The notes: generated by a model from the sequence alone, not told the origin. Shown: positions 40,763 through 49,981, numbered from the stretch's first letter. The stretch is DNA of 64,000 bases from Hutsoniella sourekii ATCC 700629 (GCF_000518205.1 NZ_JADD01000011.1:25240-89239); one strand, 5' to 3'. A program made the numbers and translations.

Positions 40763-41303
40763 ATATGGAAGCCGTCCCCTGAAGGCCGTCCCAGGCAAGA
40801 ATACCCGACCAACAACCGATAAGATTAAGGAAGCTATCTTTAATTTATTGGGTCAAAATTTGCAGGGAAAGCTCTTTTTGGACATGTATGCCGGTAGTGG
40901 GGCGATTGCGATTGAAGCAGTATCTCGCGGCTTTGACCATGCGGTCTTGTGCGAGCGCTACCGTCCAGCTCAAGCAACTATCCAAGCTAACCTGGAGATG
41001 ACGCGTGAATTAGAACGCTTCACCTTATTAAAAGGAGACAGCTACAAGTCCTTGTTGAAATGGCAGGTTGCTAATCCCGATCAGTGTTTTGATGCGGTTT
41101 TCTTAGATCCTCCTTATGCCAAGGAAACCATTGCAAAAGATATAGCCTGGCTTGAAGAACAAGGCTTATTAGCCAGTGGTTGTCGGATTATTTGCGAGTT
41201 GGATAAGGCAATAGACTTGCCGGCATCCATTGATAAGTTCCAGCTTTATAAGAGCAAGCTGTACGGCATCACAAAAATTAATATTTATCAAGAGGAGGAA
41301 TAA
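40743..41303 (+). CDS. rsmD: 16S rRNA (guanine966-N2)-methyltransferase
   Basis: Methylates G966 in the 30S P-site region. Opening MRVVCGKYGSRPLKAVPG with TRPTTDKIKEAIFN, SAM-binding LDMYAGSGAIAIEA, and the catalytic motif DPPY near 120. 186 residues. Overlaps ylbG and ends just before coaD, the usual Firmicute order. Confidence 0.95.
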   Translation: MRVVCGKYGSRPLKAVPGKNTRPTTDKIKEAIFNLLGQNLQGKLFLDMYAGSGAIAIEAVSRGFDHAVLCERYRPAQATIQANLEMTRELERFTLLKGDSYKSLLKWQVANPDQCFDAVFLDPPYAKETIAKDIAWLEEQGLLASGCRIICELDKAIDLPASIDKFQLYKSKLYGITKINIYQEEE

Positions 41304-41304
41304 G

Positions 41305-41793
41305 ATGACCCCTAAAATTGGGATCTTTCCGGGGAGCTTTGACCCGTTAACCAACGGTCACCTGGATCTCATTGCACGAGCCAGTCGTTTGTTTGATGAG
41401 TTAATCGTCTTAGTGGCTGTCAATACTAATAAGAAGGCACTCTTTGCTGAAGATGAGCGAGTGGCCCTTGTTCAAGAAGCGGTTGCCCATCTAGATAATG
41501 TCAGAGTGGACGTTCTAAAGGATGGTCTTGTCGCTAATTACTTCAAAAAAGTAGGAGCAACGGCCCTGGTGCGTGGTGTTAGGAATACAACTGATTATGA
41601 GTATGAATTCACCATTGCTTCTGGTAACCGCCAGCAAGCAGCAGACTTGGAGACCGTTATCCTGTATGCGGCCGATAATTATCGTTTCTTGAGTTCTAGT
41701 CTGATCAAGGAAATTGCCCATTTTCATGGAGATATCTCTCAGATGGTTCCGCCTGCTGTCGAACAGGCTATCCAAGCTAAGTTCAGCGACTAG
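41305..41793 (+). CDS. coaD: Phosphopantetheine adenylyltransferase
   Basis: Fourth step of CoA synthesis: makes dephospho-CoA from phosphopantetheine and ATP. Nucleotidyl-transferase motif FPGSFDPLTNGH and the second motif YRFLSSSLIKE. 162 residues from the ATG at 41305 behind AGAGGAGG; a longer frame starting in rsmD is rejected. Confidence 0.96.
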   Translation: MTPKIGIFPGSFDPLTNGHLDLIARASRLFDELIVLVAVNTNKKALFAEDERVALVQEAVAHLDNVRVDVLKDGLVANYFKKVGATALVRGVRNTTDYEYEFTIASGNRQQAADLETVILYAADNYRFLSSSLIKEIAHFHGDISQMVPPAVEQAIQAKFSD

Positions 41794-41830
41794 GCGACCT
41801 GTTGGTCAAGGCCATTCATTTATATATTAG

Positions 41831-41891
41831 ACCCTCTGTCGGACGGGCAAGACTATGAAACCTCTTGCCCTCTGGCAGAGGGTTCTTTTTT
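41831..41891 (+). terminator. Terminator after coaD
   Basis: ACCCTCTG / CAGAGGGT outer stem, GGGCAAG / CTTGCCC inner stem, then TCTTTTTT. Confidence 0.88.
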
Positions 41892-42037
41892 CTTCGGGAC
41901 CTAATTCCTACTCCTTACAAAGAGTTGATTGAATTTTCTAGCGTGTCTCTCACCAAAATGAAGAATTTTGGAAAATAAAAATGTAAATCACTAAATAATG
42001 TGTATTTATATAATGAGAGATCAAAAGGAGGAAGGCT

Positions 42038-42709
42038 ATGCAAGTAAAATGGCAAGACTTATGGAATCAGCGTCCCGCCTATTGGTGGTTGATCTTATTG
42101 ATTCCTGTTCTATTTATCCTTAATTTAGATTCAAGTCCTAGTCAAGATTGGCAGTTTGAATCAGAGATAGCTGTTGAAGAAGAAGCGTCAAGCCCTGAGG
42201 GGGAAGCGTCCAGTCTGGAGGAATCGCGGTCGATCTATGTCGATATTAAGGGAGCCGTCCGTCAACCGGGGGTTTATGAGATGCCGGCGGAAAGTCGTCT
42301 TTTCGATCTGGTTGACCAAGCCGGTGGCCTATTACCAGAAGCAGCGAGCTTGTCCATAAATCTGGCTCAACGTTTGGAAGATCAGATGCTGGTTTATGTG
42401 ATGGATCAAGCGGAATGGCAAGACCAGGTGAATGGTCTAGAACAGCCAAGTGACACTGTTCCCTTACAAGCAGGTCCATTGCCTATGGGTGACTTGGGAG
42501 TCTCCACCGAGGAGAACTTGGTTAATATCAATACAGCTGACCAGGCTTTGCTGGAGACGATTCCTGGTATCGGCCCTGCCAAGGCTCAAACCATCATTTC
42601 CTACCGCCAGGAACAAGGAAGCTTCCAGACGATTGAGGCGATTCAGGAGGTATCCGGTATCGGGGTTAAAACTTTTGAAAAGCTGAAGGATTATATTTGT
42701 GTTAATTAG
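42038..42709 (+). CDS. comEA: ComEA-like DNA-binding competence protein
   Basis: Binds double-stranded DNA at the cell surface during uptake. N-terminal membrane anchor (about 15-30), acidic linker, SLBB domain (IYVDIKGAVRQPGVYE, ~65-130), and C-terminal helix-hairpin-helix motifs NINTADQALLETIPGIGPAKA and VSGIGVKT. 223 residues. RBS AAAGGAGGAAGG. Ends just inside the comEC leader. No cin-box (TACGAATA) was found upstream. Confidence 0.93.
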   Translation: MQVKWQDLWNQRPAYWWLILLIPVLFILNLDSSPSQDWQFESEIAVEEEASSPEGEASSLEESRSIYVDIKGAVRQPGVYEMPAESRLFDLVDQAGGLLPEAASLSINLAQRLEDQMLVYVMDQAEWQDQVNGLEQPSDTVPLQAGPLPMGDLGVSTEENLVNINTADQALLETIPGIGPAKAQTIISYRQEQGSFQTIEAIQEVSGIGVKTFEKLKDYICVN

Positions 42710-42719
42710 GAGGGATTGC

Positions 42720-45047
42720 TTGCTGGCCTTTCTCAAAACTTACAAATATGATTGGTTTTGGCTCTTCGTGTTACTTTTCCTAGCTAGCTTTTTGGTTTTT
42801 TATCCAAGTAAGGGAGTTTGTTTATTCGCATTTCTCTTCTTGATTCGTCTAGTAAGATTACCTAAGAAGAGTCTGATCTTATTTACCGGCTGTCTGATCT
42901 TGTTTGTCGGACGGTCCTATTGGATGAACCAGCGGTTAAATCAAGCCAAGGGTTATGACTTTCCCAGCCAAGTCGCTCCCTATTCACTGGTGGTCGATTT
43001 AGATTCTCTTGACTATCAAGGCGAACGCTTAACAGCCACTGCTGATTTGGTCTTGCCCGGTCAAGATTCAAGTTTTAAGGTCCGGCTTTCCTACCGTGAG
43101 GCGGTGACTAGTAGTGAATTAGAAGCGTTACTGGTCAATAATCTTTGGCAAGTTAAGGGTCAGGTAGAAAGACCCGCTAGGAATCGGAATTTCCATGTCT
43201 TCAATTATCAAGACTACCTGGCTCGCCAAGGGATTTATTGGCAGATTGAGATTGAGAGCTTTCAATCCTTGAGACGGGTAGAGGATCTTGATTATTATCA
43301 AGCTCAAATTCGGCGCTATTGCTTGCAGACTTTGAAGAAGTGGCAAGATTATTCTTGGATGGCTCTACATAACAAGTTGCTGTTCAATCTATCCTCGCCA
43401 TTATATCGTCAGTTTAACGAAGGCTTTGTCTATCTAGGGATTGTTCATTTATTTGCTGTATCGGGCTTTCACTTGAATTACTTGAGGCGGTTGCTGTTAG
43501 TGATCATGTGGCGGCTGGGGCTGGTTCGCGAGTGGGCGAATAAGGTGAGTTTGCTGGTTCTAACGGCTTATGTCTGGCTCATTGGCGGTCCGGCGGGCGC
43601 CATGCGGTCTCTTTTGACCTATTGGTTGACTGCTTTTAATCAGCAATTAGACCGCCCCCTATCGGCTATGGATCTCTTGTCCTTATCCGGTATCGTCTTA
43701 CTAGCTATCAATCCTTTATGGGCTTTTTCCTTGGCTTTTCAGCTTTCATATTTGATGACCTTTGTTATTCGCTTCCTAGTTCCCACTCTCAAGGCTTATC
43801 CTTATCCTAGTTTTTGGCTGACTCTGACTTGCCAACTTTTTGTTTGGCCCCTGATGATTAATATCAACCATGCCATTAACCCTCTTCAAATCATGGTTAT
43901 CCTAATTGTCAGCCTCTTCTTTGAGAGAATCTTCATGCCGATGATGTTAATGACTACACTTGCTGTCTATAGTTTGGGCTCCTGGGCTGTTTATCCGATT
44001 AGCTTTCTGTCTAAACTTGTTGATAAGGGGATCAATCTAGGCCAAGAACAGGCATCTCTAATCGCTTGGGCCAACCAGGGTTTAGGCCATTTAGCAAACG
44101 GTATGGTGATACTTTTATTAGGATTGGCGGTCCTTTGGCTCTTAGCAACCACTCAAAGACAGTTGAAGAAGCAGGGAGGGGTCTTGCTAGCTTATGGGAT
44201 TGTCTTATTAGTCTTGATCTATGTCCAACCAGTGAGCCGCCTGACCTTCTTAGATGTCGGACAAGGAGACGCCTTACTCTACCAACCTGCCGGTTTAAAG
44301 GAAGCGTGGCTCATTGATACCGGTGGCCAAATGAATTGGGACCCCCAAGCCCAAGACCCAATTAATCACTCCCATGCGGATTACCACTTACTGCCAGCTC
44401 TGAGAGCTTTAGGGGTAGACCGATTGACTGGTGTGATTATAAGCCATCCAGATATCGACCATATGGGGAATTTGATCCGGTTAAATCAGAAGATCCCGAT
44501 CGACTATCTGATTACTAGTAGCTATAGTTGGCAACATCCTAACTTTGATTTAGTGAAGGATCAGCTAGAGCAAGTCAGACAGGTCCGCTTACTGGAGCCG
44601 GGCCAGGCTTTAACTATTAAGAATTTAGCCATTGCCCATCTCAAGGAAGACTGGTCTATTAGTGAGGCTGAAGCTTCCAACGACCGTTCTCTCCTTACCC
44701 GTATTCAGCTGGACCCACTTGACCTGGTGACCACTGGCGACCTATCTCAAGAAGGAGAAAAGGCCGCCATCCGTCAGCGACCCGATTGGAAGGGAAATCT
44801 AATTAAGTTAGGACACCATGGTAGTCAAACAGCGACCTCTTCTGACTGGTTGGAATTTCATCCTGCGCAATTGGCTATCATATCTGCAGGAGTGAATAAC
44901 CGTTATGGGCATCCCCATCCGGAAGTACTAGACCGTTTAGATGCTATTGGCCTGCCTTATTTATCGACCGACCAGGTTGGGGCCATTCAAGTGATCCGCC
45001 CACTTTGGGGTCCCCTGCGTATTGAGACAGTTTTACCAGCTAGATAA
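42720..45047 (+). CDS. comEC: ComEC/Rec2 competence channel protein
   Basis: Forms the inner-membrane channel for single-stranded DNA. N-terminal DUF4131-like part, multi-helix competence domain (LFAVSGFHL is typical), and a C-terminal metallo-beta-lactamase domain with LDVGQGDALL, SHPDIDHMG and GHHGS, probably a nuclease. About 775 residues. TTG at 42720 is five bases after AGGAGGG; an earlier GTG at 42699 lies within comEA. No stop or frameshift, so competence could be functional. Confidence 0.92.
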   Translation: MLAFLKTYKYDWFWLFVLLFLASFLVFYPSKGVCLFAFLFLIRLVRLPKKSLILFTGCLILFVGRSYWMNQRLNQAKGYDFPSQVAPYSLVVDLDSLDYQGERLTATADLVLPGQDSSFKVRLSYREAVTSSELEALLVNNLWQVKGQVERPARNRNFHVFNYQDYLARQGIYWQIEIESFQSLRRVEDLDYYQAQIRRYCLQTLKKWQDYSWMALHNKLLFNLSSPLYRQFNEGFVYLGIVHLFAVSGFHLNYLRRLLLVIMWRLGLVREWANKVSLLVLTAYVWLIGGPAGAMRSLLTYWLTAFNQQLDRPLSAMDLLSLSGIVLLAINPLWAFSLAFQLSYLMTFVIRFLVPTLKAYPYPSFWLTLTCQLFVWPLMININHAINPLQIMVILIVSLFFERIFMPMMLMTTLAVYSLGSWAVYPISFLSKLVDKGINLGQEQASLIAWANQGLGHLANGMVILLLGLAVLWLLATTQRQLKKQGGVLLAYGIVLLVLIYVQPVSRLTFLDVGQGDALLYQPAGLKEAWLIDTGGQMNWDPQAQDPINHSHADYHLLPALRALGVDRLTGVIISHPDIDHMGNLIRLNQKIPIDYLITSSYSWQHPNFDLVKDQLEQVRQVRLLEPGQALTIKNLAIAHLKEDWSISEAEASNDRSLLTRIQLDPLDLVTTGDLSQEGEKAAIRQRPDWKGNLIKLGHHGSQTATSSDWLEFHPAQLAIISAGVNNRYGHPHPEVLDRLDAIGLPYLSTDQVGAIQVIRPLWGPLRIETVLPAR

Positions 45048-45159
45048 ATTACTTTATCTTCATATGAAGTGTTTTATCTGTACTCCTCGAAAGGCTTCCG
45101 TTACAATAGAAAAGAAGGAAGAATAAGCAATTGGGAAGGCCAGTGAGGAGCTGTTGAGC

Positions 45160-45627
45160 ATGGAATTTAAATTATTCAACGTTGCTGAAGGTCGGGTGGT
45201 TAAGCTCGAATCGCTGAGGGATTCCGTGTTTTCTAAGGGTTTACTTGGCGCCGGCTATGGTGTTTATCCTCGTAATGGACGTATCTATGCACCGATTTCT
45301 GGTAAAGTATCGGTTATTATGCCGACCCGGCATGCCTTTGCTGTTGAGTGGGCCAATCATTTCGAAGTCTTGGTTCATATGGGTATCAATACCATTGCCA
45401 TGGAGACCAGCACCCCCTTTGAGCTTTTGTTTACTGAAGGGGACCAACTGCAAGCAGGCGAGCAAATCGCCTTTATGGACCTGGCTTTAATCGATCAAGC
45501 AGGGAAGGATTTAACTATAGCGGTCGCGATTACTTCCATGGATTTAGTGGAAGAATTTGAGGTCATTCAGACCGGCTATATGGAAGCAGGAGACCTAGTC
45601 GCCTGGGGCCGAGCGGTAGGGGAATAG
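45160..45627 (+). CDS. PTS glucose-family EIIA domain protein, free-standing
   Basis: Phosphocarrier accepting phosphate from HPr-His. The two active-site histidines are in MPTRHAFAVEW and FEVLVHMGINT. 155 residues. ATG at 45160 preferred over an in-frame TTG six bases earlier, since GAGGAG is nine bases before it. No EIIBC neighbour, so it may serve a permease encoded elsewhere or act in regulation. Confidence 0.9.
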   Translation: MEFKLFNVAEGRVVKLESLRDSVFSKGLLGAGYGVYPRNGRIYAPISGKVSVIMPTRHAFAVEWANHFEVLVHMGINTIAMETSTPFELLFTEGDQLQAGEQIAFMDLALIDQAGKDLTIAVAITSMDLVEEFEVIQTGYMEAGDLVAWGRAVGE

Positions 45628-45701
45628 TCCTTTACAGCTGATCTGGATTAAGCTATACTCAAAATATCTCTAATAAATCATATTAGGGAAGGGGGTAGAG
45701 T

Positions 45702-46136
45702 ATGGATCGGACACAAGAATCACTAAAGGCCTTCGTAGGTGTTAGACGAACGGCCGATAAACTCGCTCAATTAGTGAAAGAAGATGTCAAACGTTATAAC
45801 TTAAACATCAATGAATTTGGTGTCTTGGAACTCTTATATCACAAGGGAGATACGAGTATTCAACATATCAAAAATAAAATTTTGATCGCCTCTAGTTCCA
45901 CCACTTACATTATTGATAAACTTTGCGAAAAAGGCTTGGTTGAAAGGTACCGAGACGATGAAGACCGTCGAATAATATACGCTAGTTTAACCGACCCAGG
46001 ACGTGCCTTGATTGAGGAAATCTTTCCTTGTCATGCAGAAACCATTCGCAAAGCTTTTGACCAGTTATCGGATGAAGAGTTGGCGGATTTTAGACGAATC
46101 TTGAAAATAGTGAGCGCTTCCAGTCAATTTAAGTAA
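45702..46136 (+). CDS. MarR-family transcriptional regulator
   Basis: Winged-helix repressor or activator, 144 residues: LNINEFGVLELLYHKG, recognition helix around ASSSTTYIIDKLCEKGLV, and wing RYRDDEDRRIIYASLT. Ligand unknown. It is followed by a deacetylase lipoprotein 54 bases later and may be cotranscribed with it. Confidence 0.92.
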   Translation: MDRTQESLKAFVGVRRTADKLAQLVKEDVKRYNLNINEFGVLELLYHKGDTSIQHIKNKILIASSSTTYIIDKLCEKGLVERYRDDEDRRIIYASLTDPGRALIEEIFPCHAETIRKAFDQLSDEELADFRRILKIVSASSQFK

Positions 46137-46189
46137 TTGGGAGCTACTTGAGTCAAGAAAAATTATCTAATAAGGAAAGGAAGAAGTGT

Positions 46190-47155
46190 ATGAGGCGGTT
46201 TGCTTTATTGTCGTCATTATTGCTATTAGTAGCTTGCCAGGAGGGGCCCCAACCAGAGGAGGAGTCTCTTGAATCACAAGCAGCGTCAGTAGAAGAACAG
46301 TTAGCTTCAGGAGATGGAGGGCCTGACCAAGCAGAGGCCAGTGACTTTACTGGACGCCAAGATGGGGTGCGCCCGGCTTGGACTAACTATCAAGATTATG
46401 CGCAAGTGGATGAGGCAGGTTACGCCTATTACATGTATGAGGATCCAGATATTTCTTCAGAGGTCTTTCCTTTAAATGATTCTTCGGACCGAGTACTTCT
46501 ATTTACTTTTGATGATGCACCAGCCGAGCCAGATTCTTATGCTATCGAAATGGCTGAGAAGATGAAGGCCAAGGATGTCAATGCGATCTTCCTGGTCAAT
46601 GGTATGTACTTACAATCCCCAAGAGGCCAAGAAGTCACCAAGAAGGTTCATGATCTTGGCTTTGAGATTGGCAACCATACCCAGACGCATGCTAATTTAA
46701 GAGAATTGAGTTATGAAGAACAGTACGCTGAAATTCAAGAAACTAATCGGTTAATTGAAGAGATCACAGGTGCTCCAGTTCGTTGGTTCCGGCCACCCTT
46801 TGGCTTATTTAATATGGATACCATTAATATTTGTAACGAATTAGGTCTGCAGTTGATGACTTGGAACTTTGGCTATGACTGGATGGATGAGTACTTAGAT
46901 GGCGACCAACTAGCTGCGATATCTCTAGATAATGAGTATTTAAGACCGGGAGCCAATATCTTAATGCATGATCGCCCGTGGACCAGTGAGGCCCTAGAGC
47001 GGATGATCGATGGCTACCGCGAGATGGGCTTCCATATCGTTGATCCTTACTTGATCGAACTTCGTCCTAATGCTACCACGCCACTTGGTGAGGGTGAGAC
47101 CTGGGAAGAGGAAATGGCCGAAGGCCAGGAAGAAGTCGAAGAATTTGTGGAATAA
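46190..47155 (+). CDS. Polysaccharide deacetylase-like lipoprotein
   Basis: NodB-homology (CE4) domain that removes acetyl groups from cell-wall or surface glycans. Lipobox LLLVAC at about 14-19 of a protein starting MRRFALL supports the ATG at 46190. An acidic linker follows. The NodB motifs are FTFDDAPAE, GNHTQTHANL (metal His pair), RPPFG and LMHDRP. In the first motif, the usual second Asp pattern TFDDGP reads TFDDAP. 321 residues; acidic C-terminal tail. Confidence 0.88.
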   Translation: MRRFALLSSLLLLVACQEGPQPEEESLESQAASVEEQLASGDGGPDQAEASDFTGRQDGVRPAWTNYQDYAQVDEAGYAYYMYEDPDISSEVFPLNDSSDRVLLFTFDDAPAEPDSYAIEMAEKMKAKDVNAIFLVNGMYLQSPRGQEVTKKVHDLGFEIGNHTQTHANLRELSYEEQYAEIQETNRLIEEITGAPVRWFRPPFGLFNMDTINICNELGLQLMTWNFGYDWMDEYLDGDQLAAISLDNEYLRPGANILMHDRPWTSEALERMIDGYREMGFHIVDPYLIELRPNATTPLGEGETWEEEMAEGQEEVEEFVE

Positions 47156-47170
47156 AAATACGATTAAGTA

Positions 47171-47199
47171 TTGACAAAAAAATGAGAGTGTTTTAATAT
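47171..47199 (+). promoter_or_regulatory. Promoter of leader/binding-protein transcript
   Basis: TTGACA, 17-base spacer, TAATAT; about 35 bases before the leader peptide ATG. Confidence 0.72.
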
Positions 47200-47233
47200 A
47201 TATTTAATAATAAAAGGACAGGAGAAAATAGAC

Positions 47234-47305
47234 ATGACAAACTTATTCTTTAACAACATGAATAATAACGTCAACGTCGTCTTAGTATACGTAAAGTATC
47301 TATGA
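47234..47305 (+). CDS. Leader peptide rich in Val/Leu codons
   Basis: ATG at 47234 behind AGGAG (nine bases) encodes a 23-residue peptide starting MTNLFFNN. Of its last 11 codons five are Val and two Leu (VNVVLVYVKYL). It lies between a promoter and two stable hairpins before a branched-chain amino acid binding protein gene, which is where an attenuation leader peptide is expected. Too short for standard gene finding. Confidence 0.75.
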   Translation: MTNLFFNNMNNNVNVVLVYVKYL

Positions 47306-47412
47306 CGAGGTCTATTTCCTTCTCGCTTAGATGCTAACCAATCTAAGCGAGTCATACGTCCTATCATTTTTGATAGCTACTCCTTAGATTGTTTAATCTA
47401 GGGAGTTTTGTT
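47301..47412 (+). promoter_or_regulatory. Attenuator-like hairpin set before binding-protein gene
   Basis: Strand 1 CTCGCTTAGAT (47322-47332) pairs exactly with strand 2 ATCTAAGCGAG (47341-47351), extended outward by TATGA/TCATA. Strand 3 ACTCCTTAGATT (47379-47390) pairs with strand 4 AATCTAGGGAGT (47395-47406), followed by TTTGTTATT: a terminator. Strand 2 can instead pair with strand 3 (CAATCTAAG with CTTAGATTG, nine bases), a possible antiterminator. A small CTATCA/TGATAG hairpin lies between. Strand 1 begins 17 bases after the leader stop, so the mechanism may differ from the classical one. Confidence 0.75.
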
Positions 47413-47441
47413 ATTAAATCAAGAAAGAGGAGACGATAGAA

Positions 47442-48599
47442 ATGAGATTGAGTAAACGAATGATGGGGTTTTTAGCTTCTGCTAGTTTGTTAATGACTCC
47501 CTTAGCCAACGTTCAGGCGCAGGAGACAGTAACGATTGGTGGTAACTTGGAGTTAACTGGGGCAGCTGCAGCTTATGGAGCTCCAGCCGGTCAAGCCTTG
47601 GAACTAGCCATTGAACAAGTTAATAAGGATGGGGGTATCCTAGGAGGCAAGGAACTTAAGGCCGAAATTATCGATAACCGTTCAGACCTAACTGAATCAG
47701 CTTCAGTTGCGACTCGATTATCAGACAGTGACGCTGTGGCTATCTTAGGGCCGACAGCGACCGGTGTGTCTAAGGCAGCAATCCCTGTGACTAATGAAGC
47801 GGGCGTTCCCAATATGTTTGCTGCTTCAACCGGTGATGGGCTAACCTTGGATGATTCAGGCAATGTCATGGACTGGATCTTTAGAGTCTGTTTTGAGGAT
47901 TCTTATCAAGGTTTAGCAGCTGGTAAATATGCTGCTAGCGAACTCGGTAAGAAAAAAGCTTACATTATCACTGACCAAGCCTTAGACTATTCTCTATCAT
48001 TAGCGGACTCTTTTACTGAGACCTTCACAGCTAATGGCGGAGAGATTGTCGGTTCTGCTTCCTACCAATCAGGAGACACTGATTTCCAAGCCTTGCTTAG
48101 CAACTTAGTGGGTCAAGATATTGATTTGATCTATATTCCGGGTTACTATACAGAGACAGGCTTGATTATCAAGCAAGCACGTGAATTAGGAGTGGATACT
48201 CCAATCATGGGTGGCGATGGTTACGCTTCTGAGACCCTAATTGAATTGGCTGGAGCTGAGAACGCTAACGATATCTACTATACCACTCACTTCTCACTTC
48301 AAGATGAAGATCCTCAAGTTCAAGACTTTATCAAGAATTTTGAAGCCAAATTCGGTAACCGTCCTGACACCTTCTCTGCTCTAGGTTATGATGCGGCTAT
48401 GCTCTTGATTGATGCGATTGAGCGTGCAGGGTCAACAGACCGTGAAGCCATTCGTCAAGCCATCGCTGACACCAAAGATTTCGATGGAATTACAGGAACC
48501 TTCTCAATGGATGACCAGCATAACCCTACCAAACCTACCTTGATGATCCACCTACAAAATGGGGAAGTGGCTGATCTGGCTAATGCTTCCGCTGAATAG
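47442..48599 (+). CDS. Branched-chain amino acid ABC transporter substrate-binding protein (LivJ-like)
   Basis: Periplasmic-binding-protein type I fold: TVTIGGNLELTGAAAAYG, AILGPTATGVSKAAIPV, ending with a TGTFSMDDQHNPTKP block typical of Leu/Ile/Val-binding proteins. 385 residues. The signal peptide ends NVQAQE with no lipobox Cys, unusual for a Gram-positive solute-binding protein, which would be set free or wall-associated. No livHMGF permease or ATPase genes are next to it. RBS AAAGAGGAG. Preceded by the leader and attenuator. Confidence 0.88.
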   Translation: MRLSKRMMGFLASASLLMTPLANVQAQETVTIGGNLELTGAAAAYGAPAGQALELAIEQVNKDGGILGGKELKAEIIDNRSDLTESASVATRLSDSDAVAILGPTATGVSKAAIPVTNEAGVPNMFAASTGDGLTLDDSGNVMDWIFRVCFEDSYQGLAAGKYAASELGKKKAYIITDQALDYSLSLADSFTETFTANGGEIVGSASYQSGDTDFQALLSNLVGQDIDLIYIPGYYTETGLIIKQARELGVDTPIMGGDGYASETLIELAGAENANDIYYTTHFSLQDEDPQVQDFIKNFEAKFGNRPDTFSALGYDAAMLLIDAIERAGSTDREAIRQAIADTKDFDGITGTFSMDDQHNPTKPTLMIHLQNGEVADLANASAE

Positions 48600-48638
48600 G
48601 CGTTGTAAAAAATTAAACAAGACTAACTAAGTCTACTG

Positions 48639-48682
48639 ACCACCTAGGAAAGTTCGTGATGACGGATTTCTAGGTGGTTTTT
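48639..48682 (+). terminator. Terminator of binding-protein gene
   Basis: Exact ACCACCTAG / CTAGGTGGT stem, 22-base loop, T-run. Confidence 0.88.
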
Positions 48683-48790
48683 GTTTGGAAATAGGAGAGT
48701 TGGGAGTAAACGAATTCGTTGCAAGCAGGGGCTAAATAATTTACACTAGGGATATTGTTAGGGATAGATGATTCCATAAGGAGGATGAAG

Positions 48791-49930
48791 GTGCAGGCAA
48801 AAAACAAAAGAAGGCTTCAAACCAGCCTGATCCTAGTTGGTGCTTACTTGTTGTATGACCTTTATTATCGTTACAAGAATTCCCTCTTAACCAGTAATAA
48901 TCAAGAAGAAGAATTGGACCTAGACCAGGTCCTACTTCCTCTAGATTGGTTGTCTGAGCAGGATTATCAAGAGCAAATGGATCAAGTCCTTAAGCAACTA
49001 GCAGTCCATAAGACCAGTCACCGACTTGATCTAGAACCCGGGCCTCTGGTTTACCAAGTCTATACCCCGCGTCAAGTCAAGGGGCGGGTGATCTTGGTTC
49101 ATGGCTTTAATGAATTCAAGGAACGTTATCAGGAATCGGTCTATTATTTCTTCCAAGCCGGCTTTCAGGTAGTTGTCTATGACCAACGGGGGCACGGTGA
49201 ATCACGGACCGACTTAGAAGAGCGACAAATTGATGTGGCCAGCTTTGAAGCCTATGTTAGTGATCTTGACTTGTTGGTAGATTTGATGGCGGCTAAAGAA
49301 GACTTAGCGACCTATTTATTTGGCCATTCCATGGGTGGTGCCGTGGTTGCTAAGTATTTGCAGGAACATCCGGGCAAGGTTCAAGCAGCTATCCTATCCT
49401 CGCCGATGTTTAGTATCAATACTTGGCATATTCCTGAATCAATGACCTATCTTTATAGTCAACTAGCCAATCTTGGTCTGGGTCAGCAACCAGTGCCAGC
49501 GATTGACACCTATGTTCCTGGCTACCAACATCATATTCTGCCTAGCCCGGAGATTGGGAAGTCAGGGGAGCGGGCGGAATATTATACCCAATTGAAGTCA
49601 GCTATCTATGAATATCCCACCCGCGGGGTCAGTATTCAGTGGCTGAACACCTCCCTTGAAGCCATTCACCAGCTATTAGACAAGCATGCCCTAAGATCCA
49701 TCACGGAGCCGGTCCTAATTATTCGTTCAGGCAATGACCAGATTGTCAATGCGGAGGGGATCTATACGGCCAGTCAAGGGATTCCCAAGGCTAGGAGCCT
49801 GGTGGTTCCTGGAGCTGACCATGAAATTGACCTAGAAGCGGACAGAGTAGTCCACGCCTACTTCAATGAGATGATCTTATTCTTATTAAAAAATAATTTT
49901 AATGATAAAGTTCGTCGGGCTAAGCTTTAA
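48791..49930 (+). CDS. Membrane-anchored alpha/beta hydrolase (lysophospholipase-like)
   Basis: N-terminal membrane helix (about 10-25), then an alpha/beta hydrolase fold with nucleophile elbow GHSMGG and oxyanion-region motif VHGFNEFKERY; YDQRGHGES is typical of the monoacylglycerol lipase/lysophospholipase group. Catalytic Asp and His probably in RSGNDQI and GADHEI. GTG at 48791 is favoured: AAGGAGG is six bases before it, while the earlier ATG touches the RBS. ~379 residues. Substrate unknown. Confidence 0.83.
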   Translation: MQAKNKRRLQTSLILVGAYLLYDLYYRYKNSLLTSNNQEEELDLDQVLLPLDWLSEQDYQEQMDQVLKQLAVHKTSHRLDLEPGPLVYQVYTPRQVKGRVILVHGFNEFKERYQESVYYFFQAGFQVVVYDQRGHGESRTDLEERQIDVASFEAYVSDLDLLVDLMAAKEDLATYLFGHSMGGAVVAKYLQEHPGKVQAAILSSPMFSINTWHIPESMTYLYSQLANLGLGQQPVPAIDTYVPGYQHHILPSPEIGKSGERAEYYTQLKSAIYEYPTRGVSIQWLNTSLEAIHQLLDKHALRSITEPVLIIRSGNDQIVNAEGIYTASQGIPKARSLVVPGADHEIDLEADRVVHAYFNEMILFLLKNNFNDKVRRAKL

Positions 49931-49981
49931 GGAAAATTACTAAATACAGATATTCATTATCTAGTTGAATTCCAAAAGAAG

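Noticed and set aside
41900..42037. Competence (ComX) cin-box before comEA
   Set aside because: No TACGAATA-like sequence was found in the spacer.
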